From positions 14,525,428-14,589,427 of the forward strand of contig LR990049.1 in the NCBI GenBank assembly GCA_905147135.1: a stretch of DNA of 64,000 nt, in the 5' to 3' direction. Each line of letters begins with the position of its first letter. Positions within the stretch are counted from its first letter, which is position 1. Positions 47,301 through 54,310 of this stretch are shown one piece after another. Both the position numbers and the translations under genes were made by a program. The notes beneath the pieces were generated by a model. That model had not been told where the DNA came from and did no database searches. It was given only the letters and a program-made list of their open reading frames with translations. The DNA is from Blastobasis lacticolella (Eukaryota > Arthropoda > Insecta > Lepidoptera > Blastobasidae).

Positions 47301-50300
47301 CAGGACCAGGCCTTCATGCGCGAGAGGAAAAGTAGGAAATCACCGTATACCATGTACAGGCTGTACTAATATTTGACGAAGTGTTTTCGGTATAAAATAC
47401 CGAGTCGCCACTCGTTTACTGACAAGTCAATTTGGAAAAAAAAATTGTATTGTGCGTTACTGCGCCTTCAAAAGGACCTAATTGTAAAATTTTGATTTTA
47501 CGAGCAGACATGAACCCAAGAAGAGCAATTAAATGTTGAGTGTGCGTTATCTCGCTAAAGGAGGGCCGCGAAGGCGCACCGGCGGCGCCCGGCTCGCGAG
47601 TCTGCGGTATCAATAGCCGGGGGCGCAGGCCTGCGATAGCGGTCGCACCCTCGCCCCACCTGTCACGGGCCGCACTCGCTTCTTTGTCGCCGCGATCCTA
47701 TCTCGAAACTTCGCCAGACTCACCAACAGACGGTACAACTCCTGTAGGCACACTACGTAAGTATGTATAGGCACGTATCTCGATCGTAGCTGCGAAGATT
47801 TTAAACACGCGCTGGGAAATGTAAAGGAGGCTTATCAGCCGTGCCTTCGTGAAAGACCTACGAATATTTGTCACCGGTCCATGATCGAGTTGTGTTCTAT
47901 TTTTCTATAGAGACTCCCCATAATTTAGAATAGTAATAAAAAAAGTTGGGACCGTGCCAAATGATACGATTATATAGGTCATATGCGAATTGGTCATAAT
48001 ATAAATGTATGAGGGTTTACGTAATATAAGATATGAAGTCCACTTTAAAATATTATATTTTTATGCGCGATAAATAACCAGGAGAGGGAAACTCCGGGAA
48101 GCGCTGAGGAACATTGCAAGTTGGAACTTTCCACTTAGCCCCGTTTACTGTGCCGTCCATTAAGGTGCGTGAGTAAACTGAAAAATTGATGAATGTCTTC
48201 ATCGTGTATTTTGATCGTGACTCGGGTAGAGTGCCTTTACATAATGTATAAAGGTGTACACAAAGTCTTTAATGTTTCTCTCCCTTTAGTGGGCCTGACA
48301 GATTCAAAGGTCATATCGTATTATAACCGCGTTTTATCAAAGGGAAAGTGAGTCTCTTTATGCCTCAGTGGGTTATGGGTGAGCGCTGGCAGAGAAATTA
48401 AGGCCTCGGACGTTATTCGTTTTTGTGATAATTACTTAGACGTCGTGTTTTGACAGGTGTAGCATGTTATGGTGAATGGAGGGCGAGGGCGGGAAGGCCC
48501 CGGGGGTGGTCGGCTTCCCGGGCCGTTTTGTAAATTAGGCTGATGCCGCGTCACTCTATCTGTGAATGGTCCGCTAATGGAGGCGGGCATTAGCCAGCTA
48601 GTTGGAATCCATTAGGTGCGTGCGTCCGCCGCGGCCCGCCAGATGCGTATCGGCTAATGCGGAGCGGCGCGCGCGCACGCAATATCTGCATTTGCCCACT
48701 AATTTACAAATACTGATTGCTCGATAACGAACCTATCGATCGACTGCCCGTGACGTTTATGTTGACTTTATTTATCGATTATATTCGTTCACAATATTGT
48801 ATATGTACGCAGTGCATTAAATTAGCATATAACATGCGACTATAAAAATAATAATTATGGCGTTAATGTCCCGGTTGTACTCTCGTGCACGAGGGCCGGG
48901 CCCGCCTTTACCATGATCCTGGATTTTTCAGATCAGAAAATTACAGTATGGTGACTGCTGTCTGAACTCCGTGACCCTGCCACCAGTCGAACCTGACCAG
49001 ATTGGATAATGTTTACATATTCAGTTGCCTGAATGTGCAGGTTTCATCACGATGGTTACCCTTACGGTAAGCGTATGGGTTAGCATTCAACTAATGTACA
49101 TAACTTAGAAAAGAGTCATTGCTACATGGCTGCAGTGGGATTCGAACCCAGTACCTTTCGCTTATGAGTCAGATACCACTCGGCCAACGACGCTCCCTAT
49201 GCTCCAATTTTTCTGCACCTTTATTTATCATTTATCACAATATTGTATATCTAAGCAGTGCATTAAATTAGTAGGTATATATATCATGAGACTATAAAAT
49301 GTTGTAGCAGAAACACATTAAGATTATTAATAGAACCGAAGTGAGGTGCAGGGATTATGACGTTTTTAATCAGTGCCTCGTAAATGCGGGCGGAGGGCGG
49401 GCGCAGCTAGAGCCGCGTTATTCAAACCCAGGCGCGTGAAGTTACATCATGTTTTAATCAGGATTGACATTAAACAATTTGTAGCGCCCACCTGCTTCCG
49501 GGAGGCTCGTTTTCATTAAACTTATGTCACCTAATTGCTTTCTATAGTTGTTTGCCGAACACGTAGCTGACATAAATGTGTTGTTACATGAATTTAGCCG
49601 TGAATTATTGGCCCCTGTTTAGTAATTACGCGCCTGAACACACAGCTCACTGCGCACCACTGTTCTGTGCGTAATTTAATAAGCCAATAACAACGTCTTG
49701 TTAGTATTGGTGGAATTTGTGTGGGATGAGTAAATGGTTATGGAAGTGTCATCGTTATCCTATTCGCCAAAATGTTGACGCACAAGTTTTCTCTTGGCCA
49801 CAGGGATACATCCTTAAAATTGATTCAGAAAAGTGATCAAGTGTCAGGCCAGATTCTTCACGATGTTTTCCTTCACCGTTAAACCATGTGGTGTGTGTAG
49901 GTACAGTCAGCATCAGAAGTAGCTAAGTAACTAGACTGTCATGATCAGACCAAACAGAGTAAAATAAAGCTTTACATAAACATGATACAGTTCTAATTAG
50001 AATAACATTTGTCGGACTTTACGTCTTAAATATAAGGTCTAAAGTTACCTTAATGGTTCAGATCGTTCTGATCTGTTATTTCGCTTAGCTTCTTTTGATG
50101 CTGGCTATGAATAAGTAAGAAAGCCCCAACACTGAACATTTGGCTGTCATATATTTTTATACTAAAGATCGAGAGAGGCAACGAGCAAACGGACTTCGTC
50201 TTTACTTAGTGATGAACACTTATAGGTGGTCCGTAAAAGTACTTGACTCTTAAAATTTAGTATCGTGACTCCACTCACCTGCGCTAAAATCTTCGTGTAA

Positions 50301-53300
50301 CACTGATGTATTTCGGACACGGTATCACTGTAGCGGTAGACGTTGACAAAGTCGTTAGGGCCGAGGGTGTCCAGGATACCAGACACAGTGGCCTTTGCTA
50401 GGCGCCAGTACGACGAGCCAAGGTCATCCGAATCGTCGAGCAGGATCACCAAGTCTTTCGGCGAGGTGGCCGCTTCCACGAACCAGTTGGACGAGCGAAA
50501 GTCATAGAAGTCCCGTGCGTGGTGCGAGTAGCCGTCTTCTGGTGGCCAGGACATGGCTGCAGATAGAATAATGTGTTAGTGCATTTTTTCCTTCTGGTGC
50601 TGGAAATTACTTAAAAGAAATTGGTTTCGTACTTATACAGTAAATTATTACGTGTTTTATTGGAATAAAAACCTTCGAACATGAGTTAGGTAAGACAATA
50701 GGTATATTAATATCCTATCGATCAAAGTCGGCGTGACTAATATCTAATGAAGACTCCAACTTGTGGCTTGTACATTTTGAAAATAGTGTTTAATTGGAGA
50801 GCATCCCTGGCCTGGTGCTAAAGCATTCCAAGGTGCGAAAGTGCTCAGACCACATATTTATTGTTTGTGATGTATTATTATTCATTTATAAAATGTCACT
50901 GCGGTGACGTTCGTGGGGAGCCGGGGAGCATAAAGCTGATAAGAGTGGAAGGCCTATGGCTATATCCAGCGGTGGACGTCCTGTTACCCAGACGATGGAA
51001 TGTCTCGAGGTTGGTCTGCTTCGCAATTTGTCTGTATTCCACAACTCGTCTGGGGTGATGGTGAGTCCTCACCGGGGTAGCGTCGCATGAAGCCCGTGGA
51101 TGACGCGAAGTACTGCCAGGAAAGCGTGGGGTCGATCTCGTAGTTGTTCACGAAGAGCGGGTCCAGGTGCTCCGACCACGCGATCTGGTTCTGCACCTCA
51201 CCGTCTGGGAAAGATAAAGATATTGTTAATGATTAGATAATCCCAAGAGAGAGAAAAAATCGACCCTTAGTGCGCCACCTCACTAAGGGTCGATTTTGAG
51301 TAAAGCGATTTGTAGGACAGATGCGGTATTTTGTTTCCAAATAATATTCAAACGAGTTGAAATGGTAGGCAAAACTGATTTATTCTAATATTTACACGCA
51401 ACTTACACGCGCGCATAGCGATCTCGAGCGAATAAAGCAGCGTGAAGGATCCTCGGGCAAAGCATTTTAATGCAGATTGTTATCCAACTAAACTGTACTG
51501 GGCACAAAATAAAAACTGCTCCGATATGAATTATGTATGAGGCAATTTGTTAGGTGGTCCGAACAGATTCCTCGACACGGTTGGCACTGTGTGCCACAAT
51601 TAGGGAAATTTCCTTTAACTACCCATTAAAAGAAGCGTAATTGGCAAACTTGGTTCATTGGGCAGCCGTGATTGCTTTCTCGTGGGCCAGCGGCCGGAAA
51701 AATTAATGGTTCGCCGCTGCTATGGTTTGTCAAGGGAACGCCCCCCGCGCCCCGCCCGCACCCACCTTGCTCTCACGCTCCATTTGTGCCTAGGCGCCTG
51801 ATGTTTTATTAAGCTTTATCGGGCCTTCTACTTTTTGCTTTCGATATTTTCCGCCATGAAAGGATGTAGTGTGGAAAAGACGAGAGAGGTGTGTCAGGAT
51901 CGTAGCTTGTGGCATTCGATAGTCTAGGGGCAGTACTATCCCATAGGGGTAGTACTACCTACCCCTATGGGAAACGGGCGTGAGTGTTTATATAAGCATG
52001 TATATTTTCCTTCCCTCCCCGAGATCAATATCTCATACAATACAACCATGCTAGACGCGGTAAGCCCAGATTATGGCTTGGATATTAAATACTCGCGATC
52101 AAGTTTAATTTAAAGGAACAACATGTGGGCGTACGATCGATTTATTACCCGATGAATAAATAATTTTACTACTACAAAAAGGTGTTCCACGAAAATCCGT
52201 GGCGATTGTGACTAATAATTCCCCTTCAGGTGATGTGTAACCATTTCCGCGAAACCATGAGTAGTTTCCGCTCCGAAAGATTTTTGTCCTAACAAATCAT
52301 CCTGAACTGACGCTCGCATGAGTTGGAAACTAATAGGCAGAATACGTCAATTTGTCCATAAATCATGCGGCGAGGGGTGTGGGGGAGGGGGCGGTCCCTC
52401 CAGCTTGTGTCAACAATATATTAGGTGTCATTATTTAAGGATGGCAGACAAGGCCCGTGGCAGTTCTCGGCTTTGGGATTACACACTGACAGCGGATGTA
52501 CCGCTCACAAGGCTCACGTACTCGCTGTACTGTATATTTATATGCATAATAGAGCGAAATTTAGCTAACAATAATAAATTAGGTACATATTTGTTTTTAA
52601 TATTAACTTGTCTCCTGTCTAATGTAGCTTTAGATTAGTGTACAATATTGTTAACAAAGCTGCCCGTGCGTTAAGTGAATTCGTAGCGCTCGTAGACCTT
52701 CGTAGACATTCGTAGCGTCGTAGCACAGTACAATATTTTCTCATACTAAATCGTAATTGGAATTATTCTATTCAAAACGGAAAACCTATCAGGATTATGA
52801 GTATGTAACGAACTACTCAACAAAGAAGTTTCTTTTAAAGTAGTTTAAGATAGTCAGTTATATTATTAATTTACTATTTTAAAGCCCCACTATTAAAAGT
52901 GTAAATAAATGTGTGTTTGCAAACCAGACAAGAGCAAATAAAACTGAAAACAAATTACTCGAAGGCTGCTGATACCATTAGGACTTAAGTTGGAATCTAT
53001 ATGTTTCCTACGAACCATGACCGTGTGTGCAAGTAAAATTGCCGCGTGGCGTGGATTTCATAGTTAACTACATTTTGCTGTGTCTTAACTCCGTTACGGT
53101 GGTTACGGCAGCTCAATCTTACTACAAGTCAATTCACACTACGAGTTCGATACGCGTACGATTATATGGTATGTAATATACGGTACGGAGCTTTGTATGG
53201 CAGCGACTCTCGAGCGATACCCAAGTCGCATGCTAAAAGCCTGCGAATTGCCAACCTACCGTGCAATACGCGTTACATACTTATTACCTTGATAGCTGAA

Positions 53301-54053
53301 GCTTTTACAGTACGGTAGTCTGACCGGACGCTTCGGACCTCTATTGGCATAAAATGTGGCCACGACCGCTCTGAGGACCTAAAAGACTCGCTTCATTGTT
53401 GCAGCTGGATGACAAACAGTGCAACCACCCCTGAGCACAGAAAATTAAAGCTATCTCTGAATGAATTTTGCTTACCTTCGGCACTGATGTAGGGCGGCAT
53501 CAGCACCGCGCTGTAGCTCGCGTTGACCGCGATGTGGTAGAAGTGTTGGCTAGGCGGGAGCAGCAGCCGGCGCGCTCTCGCTGCCAGCGTGCCGTCGACA
53601 GCGTGCACGTTCAGCCAGCGTGCGTCGTAGTAGGACCTTTTCTTACCTCTTTTTTTTGGTATATAGACATTCTTTTATGGACGCCTCAGTACTGATGTTG
53701 ACACAGAATTGCGGCCACGACCGCTCTGGGGACCTAGAAGACTCGCTTCATTGTTGTAGCTGGATGACAAGCAGTACAACCACCCCTTAGCACAGAACAT
53801 TAAGGCTAACCGTCAAAGTATTTTGTTCACCTTCGGCACTGATATACGGCGGCATTAGCACCGCGCTGTAGCTCGCGTTCACCGCGATGTGGTCGAAGTG
53901 TCGGCTGGGCGCGAGCAGCAGCCGGCGTGCTCTCGCTGCCAGCGTGCCGTCGTCAGCGTGCACGTTCAGCCAGCGTGCGTCGTAGTAGGACCCTGGGGTG
54001 CCGTCCCCGCCGCTTGAGGAGAGCGCCGCAGCCTCGGCAGAGTCCATTATGCG
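32234..54053 (-). CDS. CACNA2D3-like: Voltage-gated calcium channel alpha-2/delta subunit, 3' part (23 exons)
   Basis: Extracellular auxiliary subunit that carries Cav channels to the membrane and organises synapses. Exons 5' to 3': 54053-53831, 51204-51073, 50556-50279, 44782-44669, 44553-44358, 44227-44091, 43871-43791, 43713-43633, 43474-43400, 43205-43191, 43018-42908, 42463-42366, 42078-41963, 41870-41825, 41070-40898, 40365-40275, 37631-37518, 36813-36543, 36360-36112, 36030-35916, 35615-35315, 34112-33929, 32335-32234. The total is 3,303 nt, all phases consistent, 1,100 aa, N-terminus missing. Order: VWA-N (SWQYFASSTGFMRRYP), VWA with degenerate MIDAS, dCache (LGVNGYSFMVDNNGHVLYHP), second Cache (CYILDDNGFIILSEDISQTG), delta region (PFSVQKIPHSNL), RRRPRHCVSYHPE and a hydrophobic tail. 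The end resembles human alpha-2/delta-3. Whether it is straightjacket or the CG4587-type paralogue is unresolved. Confidence 0.92.
32546..32902. repeat. Three 120-136-bp tandem copies flanking the minisatellite
   Basis: Copies begin with ACAAAGCCAAAATGAAGCCT at 32564 and 32684 and AGAAAGCCAAAATGAAGCCT at 32820. Each ends with CACCTCCGGATGGTA, the complement of the alpha-2/delta exon end and donor. On the minus strand each thus carries CCGGAG|GTGAGG or a close variant. They are in the last intron. Confidence 0.8.
32903..33957 (-). repeat. 39-bp minisatellite, about 27 units, carrying a 5' splice site per unit
   Basis: The unit on the minus strand is TACCATCCGGAG|GTGAGTGA followed by CTACAGACGCAGCGTGTCG. 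About 27 copies are present with few substitutions. Because 39 = 3 x 13 and the minus frame has no stop until 32885-32887, the array continues the reading frame of the penultimate alpha-2/delta exon as a 13-residue repeat, VSDYRRSVSYHPE. Donor variants are GTGAGT, GTGAGC, GTGAGG and GTAAGC, all close to consensus. Three units have GAC in place of GAG, or another change, before the donor. Confidence 0.92.
33929..34112 (-). CDS. Alpha-2/delta penultimate exon ending in the minisatellite
   Basis: Begins after CTCCCGCAG and reads PFSVQKIPHSNLILLVVDTL, CPCGAKRLDV, a Pro/Ala/Arg-rich linker and RRRPRHCVSYHPE. The ending aligns with RRRPESCHGFHPE of human alpha-2/delta-3, which supports 33929 as the ancestral boundary. 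The donor GAG|GTGAGT is the first, most upstream copy of the 39-bp unit. Confidence 0.85.
34262..34333 (-). pseudogene. Partial copy of the penultimate alpha-2/delta exon
   Basis: The minus strand reads PFSVQKIPHSNLILLVVDKL then CPR before homology ends, so it copies the first 65-70 nt of the exon at 34112. The AG of the acceptor is gone (CCCCTCG instead of CCCGCAG). It lies 150 bp upstream of the real exon, in the same intron. Confidence 0.85.
34334..35314 (-). other. Alpha-2/delta intron between 35315 and 34112
   Basis: Non-coding. TGTCGTATGGAAGGGCC and close variants appear at about 34540 and 34990, and inverted near 34450. An A-rich AATAAATAATAATAAATAAA stretch at about 35190-35215 looks like the tail of a truncated retroelement. 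Nothing else is recognised. Confidence 0.4.
37220..37400. mobile_element. MITE in alpha-2/delta intron
   Basis: Inverted ends AACCGTCAGTTGCAGTTGA and complement, with an inner inverted pair around AAGTCGCTTTTA and AAAAGCGACTT. 181 bp, no ORF. Confidence 0.7.
37724..37901. mobile_element. MITE with about 32-bp inverted ends
   Basis: Left ATCTGTCCAGACTGACTTGT then CTTATTTGGT; the right end (37869-37901) is its complement with few changes. 178 bp, between exons 37518 and 40365. Confidence 0.7.
38060..38330 (-). repeat. Dispersed AGTCCACTGC repeat, antisense
   Basis: Carries the complement of the blocks at 23776-24005: GTGTCCGGCGGAGTAGAATA, CACTCGTGGATGTCGTACAA, AGGCTGTAAGTCCTGCAGTG and GACTGTTATGGGCTGTGATG. 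Confidence 0.6.
38610..38939. mobile_element. MITE with about 85-bp inverted repeats
   Basis: The left arm has ACAGGTTGGCATCAAATTCG, GGGTATTGTAGGCATGTGCT and CATGATAACA; the right arm (38855-38939) is the imperfect complement. A small tandem GAGCTGATTTCTTTTTGC lies in the middle. Confidence 0.7.
39395..39590 (+). mobile_element. RTE 3' fragment
   Basis: AAGCCCCAGGGATACGTGGG, GTGTCAGGAAATATGCCCAT, GACGTGAGGATGCTGAAGAC and GATGATGATG match the last 200 bp of RTE copy 1 (7375-7599) with deletions. It is in the alpha-2/delta intron downstream of the 40275 exon. Confidence 0.7.
40680..40790 (+). repeat. Lepidopteran-type dispersed repeat
   Basis: GTCTATAGGCGGCGGTGACC, ACTTTCTATCAGGTGGCCCG and CTAGCCTGTTTGTCTGTA correspond to a block common in moth introns, where it reads roughly TAGGCGACGGTAACCACTTA and CATCAGGTGGGCC. 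A related antisense piece is at 44862-45010. Confidence 0.5.
41200..41590 (+). mobile_element. Non-LTR retrotransposon 3' fragment
   Basis: Translates as WRRMLRIPWTAYRTNISILK, LIGKVERKTPRGRS and LHQATERSRWRQLI, the C-terminus of an RT-encoding LINE often labelled endonuclease-reverse transcriptase. It is followed by the tail GCACTCGATAGCATCTGCCT. Short copies of the same tail occur at 45755-45830 and 51880-51990. Confidence 0.7.
41649..41790. mobile_element. MITE, 142 bp
   Basis: Inverted ends CAGGGGCCCTATTTTTGAAC then CGCTCGC, and complement at 41764-41790. It lies 35 bp from the 46-nt exon 41825-41870. Confidence 0.75.
43191..43205 (-). CDS. 15-nt microexon of the alpha-2/delta gene
   Basis: CTTTTTTCCAG|CACACGAATGAGGAA|GTAAGTATGG encodes HTNEE in phase 0, between LGVNGYSFMVDNNGHVLYHP plus DLRPL (43400-43474) and YTETLRPLYSSVDM (42908-43018). 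Vertebrate alpha-2/delta-3 has a few extra residues at this point (LLYEEGKKRRKPNYSSVD). Both splice sites are strong, and skipping keeps the frame. Confidence 0.75.
44358..44553 (-). CDS. Alpha-2/delta exon with degenerate second metal-site motif
   Basis: Encodes YNRTGQGCQCNQAIAVVGAG then GGAGGVKGVFKTWNWPHMP. In human alpha-2/delta-3 the aligned stretch is QAIMLITDGAV; here the Thr-Asp of the metal-ion loop is Gly-Ala (Ala codon at 44497-44499). Confidence 0.85.
44862..45010 (-). repeat. Lepidopteran-type dispersed repeat, antisense
   Basis: GGTGGCAAACAAGTGTACGG, CTTGCCTGATGGTCGATAGT and TACCATAGCCAATGGATG are recognisable variants of a block abundant in moth introns; compare 40680-40790. 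Confidence 0.5.
45118..45520. repeat. Two related direct repeats of about 120 bp
   Basis: Copies at 45118-45236 and 45390-45520 share GTGCTAGGCA/GTGCCAGGCA, TTCAGCCTCAGGTCAA/TTCAGCCTCGGGTCAA, GCATATTAA, GATGTTCTA and GCCTTGGTT(C/T)GAATTGGG in the same order. Confidence 0.65.
45755..45830 (+). mobile_element. LINE tail fragment
   Basis: GTCAGGATCGTAGCTTGTGG, CACTCGATTGTCTCTGCCTA and GGGATACGGGCGTGAGTGTG match the tail after the ORF at 41200-41583. Confidence 0.55.
47118..47335 (+). mobile_element. SINE family A copy
   Basis: GGGAAACATCGTGATGAAAC, TTGCAGATTCAGGC, GATCCAATCTGGTCAGGTTG, GGGTCACGGAGATCAGATGG and CCAAATCCTGGATCATGGTC match the family body. The 5' head is missing or degraded. Confidence 0.7.
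48857..49197 (-). mobile_element. SINE family A, full length with tRNA-like head
   Basis: The minus strand starts GGGAGCGTCGTTGGCCGAGT then GGTATCTGACTCATAAGCG and a T-arm-like TGGGTTCGAATCCCA. It continues into the body GATGAAACCTGCACATTCAG, GGTCACGGAGTTCAGACAGC and GGACATTAACGCCAT. The anticodon stem does not pair, so it is a SINE head and not a functional tRNA. Confidence 0.75.
50279..50556 (-). CDS. Alpha-2/delta VWA-domain exon with altered MIDAS
   Basis: Encodes MSWPPEDGYSHHARDFYDF, then SNWFVEAATSPKDLVILL and DDSDDLGSSYWRLAKATV, GILDTLGPNDFVNVYRYSD. The family MIDAS motif is D-x-S-G-S; here it is D-D-S-D-D (50423-50437). The YDxRRRPW stretch of vertebrate alpha-2/delta-1 is YDFRSSNW. 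Confidence 0.88.
51256..51297. repeat. Perfect hairpin, 17-bp stem and 8-nt loop
   Basis: AAAATCGACCCTTAGTG (51256-51272), loop CGCCACCT, then the exact complement (51281-51297). It lies about 50 bp upstream of the 51204 acceptor on the minus-strand transcript, so it would form in the pre-mRNA near a splice site. It may be a very short foldback element. Confidence 0.8.
51880..51990 (+). mobile_element. LINE tail fragment
   Basis: GTGTCAGGATCGTAGCTTGT, GGCATTCGATAGTCT and GGAAACGGGCGTGAGTGTTT match the tails at 41515-41580 and 45755-45830. It contains a local inverted duplication of GGGGCAGTACTA/TAGTACTACC. Confidence 0.5.
53358..53637 (-). pseudogene. Duplicated 3' half of an alpha-2/delta exon plus its donor
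   Basis: A 280-bp copy of 53713-53992, exactly 355 bp away. It covers exon sequence from SYYDARWLNVHA to MPPYISAEG and about 120 bp of intron. The frame is open and differs at a few residues (PPSQHFYHIAV against APSRHFDHIAV). The donor is strong, GAAG|GTAAGC, whereas the main copy has the weaker GAAG|GTGAAC. The copy starts inside the exon, with purine-rich sequence and no polypyrimidine tract before it, so it lacks an obvious acceptor. Confidence 0.8.
53831..54053 (-). CDS. Most upstream confidently recognised alpha-2/delta exon
   Basis: Acceptor TCCCCAG, phase 0: RIMDSAEAAALSSSGGDGTP, GSYYDARWLNVHADDGTLAA and HIAVNASYSAVLMPPYISAE. It aligns with the FNAVLINE...LAPNDHF...VQVPT region just before the VWA-N domain. 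The Asn of NAS is a likely glycosylation site. The donor GTGAAC is poor at +5. Confidence 0.8.
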
Positions 54054-54183
54054 CTGGGGACAAGTTGGAGGTGGTTAAAGATTGGTATGTGGTTGTGACA
54101 CAACGATATTTATTGTCATTGCTACGTCTGCTGGAAGTATACGAGGACCTTACCGCTATGTTCGCCACGAGGGACTTTGTTTT

Positions 54184-54310
54184 TTAGGGTTCCGTACCTC
54201 AAAAGAAAGGACGAAGGACCTTATAGGATCACTTTGTTGTCCGTCCGTCTGCTAAACCCTTTTTCTTAGGAACGCGTAGAGGTATAAAACTGAAATTAAT
54301 ATTCTCAGGT
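54184..54310 (+). repeat. Dispersed GGGTTCCGTACC repeat
   Basis: AGGGTTCCGTACCTCAAAAG, CCTTATAGGATCACTTTGTT and GTCCGTCCGTCTGC, then CTTAGGAACGCGTAGAGGTA. This block is very abundant in lepidopteran genomes as I know them. Confidence 0.6.

Larger units (their letters stand above)
44783..50278 (-). other. Alpha-2/delta 5.5-kb intron
   Basis: No exon found. It contains the repeat at 44862-45010, a pair of related direct repeats (45118-45236 and 45390-45520), a LINE tail (45755-45830), SINE A copies (47118-47335 and 48857-49197) and GC-rich patches near 47560-47700 and 48480-48700 of unknown role. Confidence 0.6.

Noticed and set aside
49128..49197. tRNA-Met or tRNA-Ser gene on the minus strand
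   Set aside because: D- and T-arm-like sequence is present, but the anticodon stem does not pair and a repeat body follows; other copies of the body are dispersed.
52318..52638. 106-codon plus-strand ORF
   Set aside because: Composition is low complexity at the front (Gly/Ser) and AT-rich at the end; no family resemblance or splice support.
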